Part shown: in pieces, positions 51,674 through 60,713 of the stretch | Layout: every line of letters begins with the position of its first letter | How positions within the stretch are numbered: the first letter of the stretch is position 1 | NCBI GenBank assembly: GCA_017442365.1 | Contig: JAFRZW010000002.1 | Span: forward strand, 1 to 64,000 | Reading direction: 5' to 3' | Length of the DNA stretch: 64,000 bases | From: Rikenellaceae bacterium | GTDB taxonomy: Bacteria > Bacteroidota > Bacteroidia > Bacteroidales > Rikenellaceae | Notes under the pieces: generated by a model | Seen by the model: the letters and a program-made list of their open reading frames with translations, nothing else | Databases searched by the model: none | What the model was told of the DNA's origin: nothing | Position numbers and translations under genes: made by a program

Positions 51674-53902
51674 ATGGAGGAGAAGAGAAATATCAAACGA
51701 CAGATACGACTTCGCGCGTTGTGGCTCTATGTTGCCTTCTTTGTGGTGGTGGCAGCGATCATTGCGCGTCTGGTCTATATCCAGCATTTCAGTACATCGA
51801 CGGCCGAGTATGCCAAGGCGATCTCGAATCGAATCATCACGACCAAGACCCTCAAAGCACGTCGTGGCGATATTCTGATGCGTGATGGCGAGCCGTTGGC
51901 TACGGTGTTGCCACTCTATCAGGTGTCGTTCGACTTTGGTGCGGAGGCTCTCGACTCGGTCGAGCGTTACAACAAACTCTCGGATTCGTTGGCGGGTCTG
52001 CTGGGCAATTATTTCGCCAAGGAGGGCTACTCGAAGGCCCACTTCAAGCAGATTTTCAAGGGATATTACAACTACGACCGTTTCGATGAGAAGGGTCGTC
52101 GTCGCTATAAGTCGGTCGAGCTGCTGCCGCGCTGGATCGACTACAAGGAGTGGAGCCAGATCAAACAATTCACCATTCTGAATTGGGATATCGGTCTGAC
52201 CTACACGTTGCAAGACAGTCTGATGCGTATCTATCCGCTGGGCGACATTGCCAAGCGAACCGTAGGTAAGTATCAGAGCGACAGGATCAAGACCGCATTC
52301 GGAATCGAGCACGTCTTCGATTCGGTCTTGCGAGGCGAGGACGGACAGCAGTCGCGTCAGCGCATTGCCCATCGCTTTACCTCGAACGTTGCAACCGATG
52401 GAGCCGAGGACGACCGCCCGAAGATCGACGGAGTGGATATTGTAACCACGCTCGACCGTCGTATTCAGGAGATCTCGGACGTGGCGCTGCGCAAAAATAT
52501 GGTTGCTCACAACGCGATTTGGGGTACGGCTATCGTGATGAGTGTCGAGACGGGCGAGATCCTTGCGTTGTCGAATCTCTCGGAGACCTCGGCGGGCAAC
52601 TATGCCGAGATCGACGACAACGCCTTCAAGCGTATGTGCCCCGGCTCGACCTTCAAGTTGGCGTCGTTGCTGGCGCTGGTTGAGGACAAGGGTATGGATA
52701 TCAACATTCGAATCCCGCTCAAAGAGGGTCAGATGACCTCGGCAGGCAAGGATCAGCGATTGAAGATCGGTCCCAACCCCAAGGCACAGGGTATCCGCGA
52801 CGACCACGCCTTCTGCGACACGATGACGATGAAGTATTGTGTGGCGCACTCGTCGAATATCTTCTTTGCCAATGCCATCTATCAGGCCTACAAGGAGCAC
52901 CCCGAAAACTATGTTGCGTTCTTGCGCAAACTGCACTTGGATCGACCGATGGGTCTTACGGAGTTTGGCGAGCAGGCGCCCCGATTCAACGACTATCCCA
53001 CCGATGACTCGCGCGAGAGCCGCGAGCAACGTCAGACGTGGCTCTATAACAATCGCTTGTGTCAGATCGCCTATGGCTACGAGAATGAGGTGGCACCGAT
53101 CCACATCGCAACACTCTACAATGCCGTAGCGAATGAGGGTCGTATGGTTGCTCCGCGATTGATTCGAGAGGTGCGCCAGAATGGTCGCACGATCCAAAAG
53201 TTCGAAACCGAGGTGCTCAACGATCGAATCTGCTCGACGGGATCGCTTTCAAAGGTTCAGGAGTGCTTGGAGGAGGTTGCGCTGACGGGTACGGCACGCC
53301 AATTCTTCGTGCGCGATACGGCACTGTTTCGCGTTGCGGCCAAAACGGGTACGGCTCAGGTGCTCGGCACGCGCGATTTCTTGGGCAGTATGGTTGCCTA
53401 CTTCCCCACCGATGCCCCGAAATATACGGTTATGGTGGCTGTGCGTAACAACGCTTCGCGCGGTGCCTACTATGGTGCGGGTGTGAGTGGTCCCGTGGTG
53501 CGCGACATCATTTACAGTCTCTACACGATGGAGAGCGAGTGGCGCAATCCGATCGAATCTTCGACCGTGCCTCACCGCCCGACGCAGGTCAAGGGTGGCA
53601 ATACGGAGCAGATGCGCGAAGTGGCGTCGGAGCTCGATATGGCATTCACGACCGATGTGCGTCGTGGGTGGTCGCTGGCCGTAGTGGACGACTCGACGCA
53701 GCGTGCCGAATTTAGCGAGGTGGCGACCGATCAAAACAAGATGCCCCGTGTGGTGGGTATGGGTTTGAAGGACGCGATATACCTTTTGGAGAGTCGCGGT
53801 TTGCGCGTTGGGGTTACGGGCCACGGTCGCGTAACGAGCCAGAGCGTGGCGGCAGGAGCGGCTGTGCGTCGCGGCGACTATGTGCAGTTGGTACTTAAAT
53901 AA
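51674..53902 (+). CDS. ftsI: Division transpeptidase FtsI/PBP3 with C-terminal PASTA domain
   Basis: A 742-residue class B penicillin-binding protein cross-linking septal peptidoglycan. One transmembrane anchor (about 17-38), a pedestal domain, then the transpeptidase: SxxK in PGSTFKLASL (about 327-336), SxN in AHSSNIFFA (about 391-399) and KTGTAQV (about 558). A single PASTA domain ends the protein (MPRVVGMGLKDAIYLLES, about 680-742). That is uncommon in Proteobacteria but known in Gram-positives and seen in Bacteroidota. It starts 3 bases after ftsL. Confidence 0.96.
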   Translation: MEEKRNIKRQIRLRALWLYVAFFVVVAAIIARLVYIQHFSTSTAEYAKAISNRIITTKTLKARRGDILMRDGEPLATVLPLYQVSFDFGAEALDSVERYNKLSDSLAGLLGNYFAKEGYSKAHFKQIFKGYYNYDRFDEKGRRRYKSVELLPRWIDYKEWSQIKQFTILNWDIGLTYTLQDSLMRIYPLGDIAKRTVGKYQSDRIKTAFGIEHVFDSVLRGEDGQQSRQRIAHRFTSNVATDGAEDDRPKIDGVDIVTTLDRRIQEISDVALRKNMVAHNAIWGTAIVMSVETGEILALSNLSETSAGNYAEIDDNAFKRMCPGSTFKLASLLALVEDKGMDINIRIPLKEGQMTSAGKDQRLKIGPNPKAQGIRDDHAFCDTMTMKYCVAHSSNIFFANAIYQAYKEHPENYVAFLRKLHLDRPMGLTEFGEQAPRFNDYPTDDSRESREQRQTWLYNNRLCQIAYGYENEVAPIHIATLYNAVANEGRMVAPRLIREVRQNGRTIQKFETEVLNDRICSTGSLSKVQECLEEVALTGTARQFFVRDTALFRVAAKTGTAQVLGTRDFLGSMVAYFPTDAPKYTVMVAVRNNASRGAYYGAGVSGPVVRDIIYSLYTMESEWRNPIESSTVPHRPTQVKGGNTEQMREVASELDMAFTTDVRRGWSLAVVDDSTQRAEFSEVATDQNKMPRVVGMGLKDAIYLLESRGLRVGVTGHGRVTSQSVAAGAAVRRGDYVQLVLK

Positions 53903-53920
53903 CAACAAGATAGAGAGATA

Positions 53921-55381
53921 ATGAAACAAATTAAAGATATAATCACCGATGTTGCGTGTCGCGTAGTTGGCTCGGAGATGACCGAGGTAGGTGCGTTGGC
54001 ACTCGATTCGCGTCGTGTCGAGGCAGGGACGATGTTCTTTGCCGTTGTGGGTACGGCAACCGACGGCCACGCCTACATCGAGGGCGCAATCGAACGAGGT
54101 GCGGTGGCGGTGGTCTGCCAGCAGCTGCCCGAGCAGTTGCACGACGAGGTCTGCTACGTGGTGGTTGAGGATACGTCGGCGGTGGTCGGACAGATGGCGT
54201 CGAACTTCTACGACCGTCCGTCGGAGCAGTTGAAGCTGGTCGGCATCACGGGCACAAATGGCAAAACGACAACCGTAACCCTGCTCTATGAGATGTTCCG
54301 CGCGTTGGGTTATCGCGTTGGTCTGCTATCGACGGTCGAGAATCGTATCGACGGTCGCGTAGTGCCCACGTCGCACACCACGCCCGACCCCGTAACGCTC
54401 AATGCACTGCTGGCGGAGATGGTCGAGGTGGGTTGCGACTACTGCTTTATGGAGGTGTCGTCGCACAGCATTGTGCAGCGTCGTATTGGCGGTCTGCACT
54501 TCGCGGGAGCGCTGTTCTCGAACATCACGCACGACCACTTGGACTACCATAAGACCTTCGCGGAGTATATCCGTGCCAAGAAGCTGTTCTTCGACGAGCT
54601 GCCACGCGAGGCCTTTGCGCTGGTCAATATCGACGACCGCAATGGCGAGGTGATGGTGCAGAATACACGTGCGCGCGTGAGCCGTTTGTCGTTGCGCTCG
54701 ATGGCCGATTTTGTGGGTCGTGTGATCGAAATGCACTTGGACGGAATGTTGCTGCGCTTGGACGGACGCGAGCTGTGGGTGCGCTTCCTCGGTCGATTCA
54801 ACGCCTACAACCTGCTGACGGTCTATGGCGCGGCGGTGCTGCTCGGTGCTGATAAGGAGGAGGTGCTGCGCGTTCTGTCGATGTTGTCCTCGGTCAATGG
54901 ACGCTTCGAGGCTCTGCGTTCGGAGGACGGCGTAACGGCGATTGTCGATTATGCGCATACGCCCGATGCGTTGCAGAATGTGATCGATACGATCAACGAT
55001 ATTCGCGGTGCGGGTCGTCTGACCGTTGTGGTCGGTTGTGGTGGCAACCGCGACAAGACCAAGCGTCCCGAGATGGCTCAGATAGCAGTTCGCGGGGGCG
55101 ACAATGCGATTCTGACCTCGGACAATCCGCGTGGCGAGGATCCCAATGCGATTTTGGACGATATGGTTGCGGGCTTGGAGCCGACGGATCGCTACCTGCG
55201 CATTGCGGATCGTCGTGAGGCTATTCGCACGGCGGTTATGCTGGCCGAGGCGGGCGATGTGATTCTCATTGCGGGCAAGGGGCACGAGACCTATCAGGAG
55301 GTGGAGGGCGTCAAGCACCACTTCGACGATCGAGAGCAGGTGCGCGAGGCGTTTGCTGCGCTGCGTCGCAAGGCTAACTAA
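53921..55381 (+). CDS. murE: UDP-MurNAc-tripeptide ligase MurE, meso-diaminopimelate type
   Basis: Adds the third residue to the peptidoglycan stem peptide. The 486-residue Mur ligase has the P-loop GITGTNGKTTT (about 108-118), HTTPDPVTLN, SNITHDHLDYH and YAHTPDAL. The DNPR motif (TSDNPRGEDP, about 403-412) is the recognised marker for meso-DAP rather than lysine. Position between ftsI and mraY is standard. Confidence 0.96.
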   Translation: MKQIKDIITDVACRVVGSEMTEVGALALDSRRVEAGTMFFAVVGTATDGHAYIEGAIERGAVAVVCQQLPEQLHDEVCYVVVEDTSAVVGQMASNFYDRPSEQLKLVGITGTNGKTTTVTLLYEMFRALGYRVGLLSTVENRIDGRVVPTSHTTPDPVTLNALLAEMVEVGCDYCFMEVSSHSIVQRRIGGLHFAGALFSNITHDHLDYHKTFAEYIRAKKLFFDELPREAFALVNIDDRNGEVMVQNTRARVSRLSLRSMADFVGRVIEMHLDGMLLRLDGRELWVRFLGRFNAYNLLTVYGAAVLLGADKEEVLRVLSMLSSVNGRFEALRSEDGVTAIVDYAHTPDALQNVIDTINDIRGAGRLTVVVGCGGNRDKTKRPEMAQIAVRGGDNAILTSDNPRGEDPNAILDDMVAGLEPTDRYLRIADRREAIRTAVMLAEAGDVILIAGKGHETYQEVEGVKHHFDDREQVREAFAALRRKAN

Positions 55382-55420
55382 TTGAAACACTTAACGGAAA
55401 CAAAAAACTAAACCAAACCA

Positions 55421-56671
55421 ATGTTATATTCACTTTTTGAGTATTTGGGCGATGCGTTTTCGCTGCCCGGAGCAGGAATGTTCCAATATTTGTCGTTTCG
55501 CGCGGCGATGGCTATCATCACTGCGCTGTTGATCGCCATCGTCTTCGGTCGCAAGATTATCGACCGTCTGGCACGCTTGCAGATCGGCGAGGAGATTCGT
55601 AACCTCGGTCTTGAAGGTCAGTTGCAGAAGAAGGGTACCCCGACGATGGGCGGTATCATTATTCTGCTGGCGATCGTGGTGCCGATGTTGTTGTTCTGCG
55701 ACCTCACGAACATCTACATTCAGCTGATGCTCGTCTCGACCATCTGGTTGGGCGCAATCGGTGGTGCCGACGACTACATCAAGGTTTTCCGCCACAACAA
55801 GGAGGGTTTGAAGGGTCGTTTCAAGATCGTGGGTCAGGTTGGTCTGGGCGTGATCGTGGGTACGACGATGTGGCTCAATGCCGATATCGTGGTGCGCGAT
55901 GGCGCGAGCCTGCCGACCGAGTTGCGTGGCGAGGTGGTCGAGCAGAACTACTTTGCTCCCGAGCAGGGCAAGGTGCCCGAAACGGCTGTTGTTGAGGGCG
56001 TTAAGACGACGCAGACGACCATTCCGTTCATCAAGGACAACGAATTTGACTACAAATGGCTGGCGGGCGGCAACGAGACGCTCGGTTGGTTGGTCTATGT
56101 TCTGGTGGCGATTTTCGTCATCACGGCGGTATCGAACGGAGCCAATCTGACCGACGGTCTGGACGGCTTGGTTACGGGTGTGTCGGCTCCGATTGTGGTC
56201 GTTTTGGGTGTGCTGGCATACCTCTCGGGACATATCGTTTATGCTGATTATCTGAATATTATGTATATCCCGCATAGTGGCGAGCTGGTTGTCTTTGCGG
56301 CGGCAATGACGGGTGCACTGATCGGTTTTCTGTGGTACAACTCGTTCCCCGCGCAGGTGTTTATGGGCGATACGGGCTCGCTGGCAATCGGTGGTGTCAT
56401 TGCTGTCTTTGCACTGCTTATCCGCAAGGAGCTGCTGCTGCCCGTGATGTGCGGAATTTTCCTCATTGAGGCACTCTCGGTGATGATTCAGGTGAGCTAC
56501 TTCAAATACACAAAACGCAAATATGGCGAGGGTCGTCGCATCTTCCTGATGTCGCCGCTGCACCACCACTACCAAAAACGCGGCTTCCACGAGGTGAAGA
56601 TCGTCAATCGTTTTTGGATCGTGTCGATTCTGCTGGCGGCTGTGGCTCTCGTAACTCTCAAAATCCGATAA
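55421..56671 (+). CDS. mraY: Phospho-MurNAc-pentapeptide transferase MraY
   Basis: Makes lipid I at the inner membrane. The 416-residue polytopic protein has [11 protein letters not shown] (about 72-82), the catalytic aspartates in IGGADDYIK (about 113-121), NLTDGLDGL (about 242-250) and [11 protein letters not shown]. It is about 55 residues longer than E. coli MraY (360); the extra residues form a soluble segment at about 155-205 between two membrane helices. This appears to be a Bacteroidota feature. Confidence 0.96.
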   Translation: MLYSLFEYLGDAFSLPGAGMFQYLSFRAAMAIITALLIAIVFGRKIIDRLARLQIGEEIRNLGLEGQLQKKGTPTMGGIIILLAIVVPMLLFCDLTNIYIQLMLVSTIWLGAIGGADDYIKVFRHNKEGLKGRFKIVGQVGLGVIVGTTMWLNADIVVRDGASLPTELRGEVVEQNYFAPEQGKVPETAVVEGVKTTQTTIPFIKDNEFDYKWLAGGNETLGWLVYVLVAIFVITAVSNGANLTDGLDGLVTGVSAPIVVVLGVLAYLSGHIVYADYLNIMYIPHSGELVVFAAAMTGALIGFLWYNSFPAQVFMGDTGSLAIGGVIAVFALLIRKELLLPVMCGIFLIEALSVMIQVSYFKYTKRKYGEGRRIFLMSPLHHHYQKRGFHEVKIVNRFWIVSILLAAVALVTLKIR

Positions 56672-56675
56672 AACG

Positions 56676-58037
56676 ATGAAACAGAAGAAGATAGTAGTGC
56701 TGGGTGGCGGTATCAGCGGTTACGGCTCGGCAATTTTAGCAAAGAAACTCGGCTTCGCAACCCTGCTTTCGGACGCGGGTCGCATTGCCGATCGCTACAA
56801 GGCAGCCCTCGACGAATGGGGTGTCGAGTACGAGGAGGGCGGCCATACGATGGAGCGTATTCTGGCGGCCGACGAGGTCATCAAGAGCCCCGGAATCCCC
56901 GAAAAGGCCCCCGTGGTGAAGGCTCTGCGCGCGCAGGGAACACCCATCATCTCGGAGATCGAGTTTGCAGGTCGCTACAAGGGCAAGGCGCGAACTATCT
57001 GTATCACAGGCTCTAACGGTAAGACTACAACCACCTCGCTCACCTATCAGATTCTGCGCGATGCGGGTTACGACGTGGCACTCGGTGGCAACATCGGCGA
57101 GAGCTTTGCCTACTCGGTCGCTACGGGTGAATACGATTGGTATGTGCTGGAACTCAGTTCGTTCCAGCTCGATGGTATGTACGATTTCCGTGCCGATGTG
57201 GCGGTGTTGATGAACATTACACCCGACCACTTGGATCGCTACGACTACTGTTTCCAGAACTATATCGACTCGAAAATGCGTATCGCACAGAACCAGCATT
57301 CGCGTTGCGCGTTCATCTATTCGGCTGATGATCAGGTGATTGCTGAGCAGCTGCCGAAGTATGACCTGCGTATGCGTCAGCTGCCTTTTGCGGCCAAGAG
57401 TGCCGTTGCGAGTGGTGCGGGCGATGCCTATCTCGATGGCGATGGTATCTTTACGGCGACCGTTGGCAAGCGTTCGGTCGAGATCGATACGGCAAAGATG
57501 CAGATCAAGGGTCTGCACAACGCCTACGACGCTATGGCGGCCTCGTTAGCGGCTCTGGCGGCGGGTGTCGAGCCTGAGCAGGTGCGTGCGACGGTCGAGT
57601 CGTTCGGAGGTGTCGAGCACCGCTTGGAGCGCGTGAAGGAACACGATAACGTGCTGTGGATCAACGACTCAAAGGCTACGAATGTCGATTCGGTTTGGTA
57701 TGCTTTGGAGAGTATGACCCGTCCGACGGTGTGGATCGCAGGCGGTACGGACAAGGGCAACGACTACGCTCCGCTGATGGATTTTGCACGCGAGAAGGTG
57801 CATACGCTTATCTGTATGGGTGTTGATAATCAGAAACTTATCGACAGCTTCGCGGGCACAATTCCCACGATCCGCGATACTCATTCATTGGACGAGGCGA
57901 TGACGGCGGCACGTGAGGCAGCACGTGAGGGCGATGTGGTGCTGTTGTCGCCTGCTTGCGCCAGCTTCGATCTGTTCCGCAACTATGAGGCTCGTGGCGA
58001 GGAGTTCAAGCAGTGGGTTAATGAGAATGTAAAATAA
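56676..58037 (+). CDS. murD: UDP-MurNAc-L-alanine:D-glutamate ligase MurD
   Basis: Second amino acid ligase of stem-peptide synthesis. The 453-residue protein begins with the Rossmann-like VLGGGISGYGSAI (about 8-20) and carries the P-loop ITGSNGKTTTTSL (about 110-122), ELSSFQLDGM, NITPDHLDRY and INDSKATNVDSV. It starts 4 bases after mraY, and ftsW follows after 14. Confidence 0.96.
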   Translation: MKQKKIVVLGGGISGYGSAILAKKLGFATLLSDAGRIADRYKAALDEWGVEYEEGGHTMERILAADEVIKSPGIPEKAPVVKALRAQGTPIISEIEFAGRYKGKARTICITGSNGKTTTTSLTYQILRDAGYDVALGGNIGESFAYSVATGEYDWYVLELSSFQLDGMYDFRADVAVLMNITPDHLDRYDYCFQNYIDSKMRIAQNQHSRCAFIYSADDQVIAEQLPKYDLRMRQLPFAAKSAVASGAGDAYLDGDGIFTATVGKRSVEIDTAKMQIKGLHNAYDAMAASLAALAAGVEPEQVRATVESFGGVEHRLERVKEHDNVLWINDSKATNVDSVWYALESMTRPTVWIAGGTDKGNDYAPLMDFAREKVHTLICMGVDNQKLIDSFAGTIPTIRDTHSLDEAMTAAREAAREGDVVLLSPACASFDLFRNYEARGEEFKQWVNENVK

Positions 58038-58051
58038 ACTCGCGCGTAACG

Positions 58052-59326
58052 ATGGCTAAAACGGTTGAAACTCAACAAGAAGAGCAGGGCTTTTGGGGTA
58101 AACTCTTCACGGGCGACCGCGCTCTATGGACGATCATTGCACTGATGATGGTCATTTCGATTTTGGTGGTCTATTCATCGACCGCCAAGATGGTCTATCA
58201 AGGCGCAAGCGACACGGGAACCTACTCCTATATGTTCAAGCAGATCTTCTTTGTGCTGTTTGGATTGGCGATTATGTTGGGCGTGCATAAGATCGAATGC
58301 AAGTACTACCGTTCGCTGGCGTGGGTGGTCTATTTCCTCTTCTTGGGAATGACCATCGCGGCATACATACCGGGTATTGGCGTGGTGATCAATGGCGCAC
58401 GACGTTGGCTCAACTTAGGCATTATAACCATACAACCGTCTGAGCTGTTGAAAGTTGCAACGATCCTGATACTTGCCAAGCAGCTCGGCTCACGACAACA
58501 ACGAATCGAAAAGATGGATCTGCTGCCCCCGCTCGAATTTTGGCGTTGGGGACGCACGTGGCGGAGAGTCAAGCGTACGCTGAACGAGAGCACGATACCC
58601 ATATTGGGTCCTGTGGTGCTGTCGTGTGCGGTGATTCTGCCTGCACATACTTCGTCGGCGGCGTTGCTGTTTCTGACCTGCTGGATTATGTTGGCGATCG
58701 GTCGTGTGCGCGGAGGCGAGTTGGTGCGACTGCTGCTGTTGGCCGTTGCGGCGGCATTGTTGGCGATGGGTGCGCTCAATATTGGTCGTAGCGACACCGC
58801 GGCGGGACGTATGGACGTGTGGCTCAACACACTGTTTGGCAACGAGATGGTGGCGGTCGAGGATCTGTCGGATACCCAACGCTCAATGGTGGCAATCTAC
58901 AACGGAGGCTTGATCGGTAAGGGTGCGGGGCAGAGCATTATGCGTGTTGAGCTGATTCACCCCGAGTGCGACTATGCCTTTGCCTTCATCGTCGAGGAGT
59001 ACGGACTGCTCTTTGCCATACTGATTATGATGCTCTACCTATGGATTTTCTACCGATGTAAAGTGATTTTTGATCGGTGTGCGTCGGGATTTTCGTCGCT
59101 ATTGGTGCTTGGGTTGGGGTTGATGATCACATTTCAGGCACTGATCCACATTTTGGTAACGATCAACTTTATGCCCGAAACGGGACAACCTCTGCCATTG
59201 ATCAGCCACGGTGGCTCGGCGATGTTTTCGGTGTCGTTAGCGTTGGGGTTGATACTTGGAGTGAGCCGCGAGGTGGCCGAAAAGACCCTCGAACGACCGC
59301 GCTCAGAGTCGCTCTACGAGAAGTAG
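58052..59326 (+). CDS. ftsW: SEDS-family lipid II polymerase FtsW
   Basis: Septal peptidoglycan glycosyltransferase working with FtsI. The 424-residue protein has about ten hydrophobic helices with SEDS signatures NGARRWLNLG (about 112-121), PSELLKVATIL and the catalytic-loop region SDTAAGRMDVWLN, plus the C-terminal GQPLPLISHGGSAMFS. Between murD and murG it is FtsW, not RodA. The next gene, murG, is 269 bases away, the widest gap in the cluster, filled by repeats. Confidence 0.94.
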   Translation: MAKTVETQQEEQGFWGKLFTGDRALWTIIALMMVISILVVYSSTAKMVYQGASDTGTYSYMFKQIFFVLFGLAIMLGVHKIECKYYRSLAWVVYFLFLGMTIAAYIPGIGVVINGARRWLNLGIITIQPSELLKVATILILAKQLGSRQQRIEKMDLLPPLEFWRWGRTWRRVKRTLNESTIPILGPVVLSCAVILPAHTSSAALLFLTCWIMLAIGRVRGGELVRLLLLAVAAALLAMGALNIGRSDTAAGRMDVWLNTLFGNEMVAVEDLSDTQRSMVAIYNGGLIGKGAGQSIMRVELIHPECDYAFAFIVEEYGLLFAILIMMLYLWIFYRCKVIFDRCASGFSSLLVLGLGLMITFQALIHILVTINFMPETGQPLPLISHGGSAMFSVSLALGLILGVSREVAEKTLERPRSESLYEK

Positions 59327-59360
59327 CGATACCTATATATTATATATAAGGAGTGTTGGC

Positions 59361-59433
59361 GACACGCACCTTCGGGGGCTGGGGCGGTCGCCGATGGCGA
59401 GCCCCCGAAGGTGTGTCAAAATCGAAGATTTTG
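59361..59433. repeat. 73-bp MITE-like palindromic element, copy B, inside the dcw cluster
   Basis: Inverted copy of 31584-31656 with one mismatch. It contains the 14-bp arms CACCTTCGGGGGCT and AGCCCCCGAAGGTG and the CAAAATC/GATTTTG hairpin (59417-59433). The rest of the ftsW-murG gap holds an ATTCAAGATTCAAAATT stretch (59442-59459) and the CACGCCCATATGGCGTG hairpin (59505-59521). No gene, and no T-run terminator. Confidence 0.9.
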
Positions 59434-59595
59434 CCAAGAGGAATTCAAGATTCAAAATTGGGTTTTGAAAGTTGGATATAGTTGGCAAAAGAAAAATAGT
59501 AAAACACGCCCATATGGCGTGCAACCGCGATTGAAAAATCGCGCGCAACACAAAGGTTAATAAACGTAACAAACTGAAAATAACGAATATACGAT

Positions 59596-60705
59596 ATGAA
59601 ACGCATAATACTTAGCGGCGGAGGTACAGGAGGCCATATCTACCCTGCGGTGGCGATGGCCGAGGCTTTGAAGCGTCGTTTTGGCGACGAGGTGGAGCTG
59701 CTGTTTGTCGGTGCCGAGGGCAAAATGGAGATGGAGAAGGTGCCTGCATTGGGTTATAAGATTGTCGGTCTGCCGACGGCGGGACTGCAACGAAGATTGA
59801 CGCTCTCGAATCTGGCGCTGCCCTTCAAGGTGGCAAAGAGCATCTCGAAGGCGAAGCGTGTGATCCGCGAATTTGGAGCCGACATCGTGGTAGGTTTTGG
59901 CGGTTATGCCAGCGCACCGGTGCTGTGGGCGGCACAACGTATGGGTGTGCCGACGCTCATTCAGGAGCAAAACTCGTATGCGGGCGTAACGAATAAGATT
60001 CTGTCGCGCCGCGCGAAGAGGATCTGCGTGGCCTACGAGGGTATGGAGCGTTTCTTCCCTGCTGAGCGTATCGTGATGACAGGCAACCCGTTACGTGGTT
60101 CGTTCTCGGCTGCGGCGAGCGAGGCACGCAAGGAGGGCTTGGCACACTATGGACTGAGCGAGGATCGTCCCGTTGTGCTGGTTGTCGGTGGCTCGTTAGG
60201 CACCCGAACGCTCAACGAAATGATGAAACGCTGGGTGGCAGAGCAGACCGAAACGCCTAAGATTCAGGTGATTTGGCAGACGGGCAAATACTACGAACGT
60301 GAGATGAAGGAGTTCTTCGCGGCGCACCCGACCGAGGGCGTTTGGCAGGGTGCGTTCATCAATCGTATGGATCTGGCCTATGCGGCAGCCGATTTAGTGA
60401 TCTCGCGCAGTGGTGCGTGCACCGTTTCGGAGCTGTGTCTGGTGGGTTGTGCGACGCTGTTTGTGCCCTCGCCTAACGTGGCGGAGGACCACCAGACCAA
60501 GAATGCAATGGCGCTGGTCGAGAAGGGTGCAGCCGAGATTGTGCGCGACGCGGAGGCTGTCGAGAAGGCTATGGCACGTGCCGAGGCACTGCTCGCTGAC
60601 GAGGAGCGTTTGAAGGCGTTGCGTGAGAATATTGCCGCGTTGGGAATTGCCGACTCGGCTGATCGTGTGGCTGCGCAAGTGGCTGAGATAGTTGGACTTA
60701 AATAG
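59596..60705 (+). CDS. murG: UDP-GlcNAc:lipid I GlcNAc-transferase MurG
   Basis: Completes lipid II. The 369-residue GT28 enzyme has the glycine loop ILSGGGTGGHIYPAVA (about 4-19), the partner loop GGYASAPVLWAA, NPLRGSF and VVGGSLGTRTLNEM. The UDP-binding block SRSGACTVSELCLVG (about 273-287) and VAEDHQTKNA follow. Its stop overlaps a GTG that could start murC. Confidence 0.96.
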   Translation: MKRIILSGGGTGGHIYPAVAMAEALKRRFGDEVELLFVGAEGKMEMEKVPALGYKIVGLPTAGLQRRLTLSNLALPFKVAKSISKAKRVIREFGADIVVGFGGYASAPVLWAAQRMGVPTLIQEQNSYAGVTNKILSRRAKRICVAYEGMERFFPAERIVMTGNPLRGSFSAAASEARKEGLAHYGLSEDRPVVLVVGGSLGTRTLNEMMKRWVAEQTETPKIQVIWQTGKYYEREMKEFFAAHPTEGVWQGAFINRMDLAYAAADLVISRSGACTVSELCLVGCATLFVPSPNVAEDHQTKNAMALVEKGAAEIVRDAEAVEKAMARAEALLADEERLKALRENIAALGIADSADRVAAQVAEIVGLK

Positions 60706-60713
60706 TGAAGAAG

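Noticed and set aside
51377..53197. 606-codon minus-strand frame opposite ftsI
   Set aside because: Antisense of a strongly biased coding gene; FtsI motifs lie on the plus strand.
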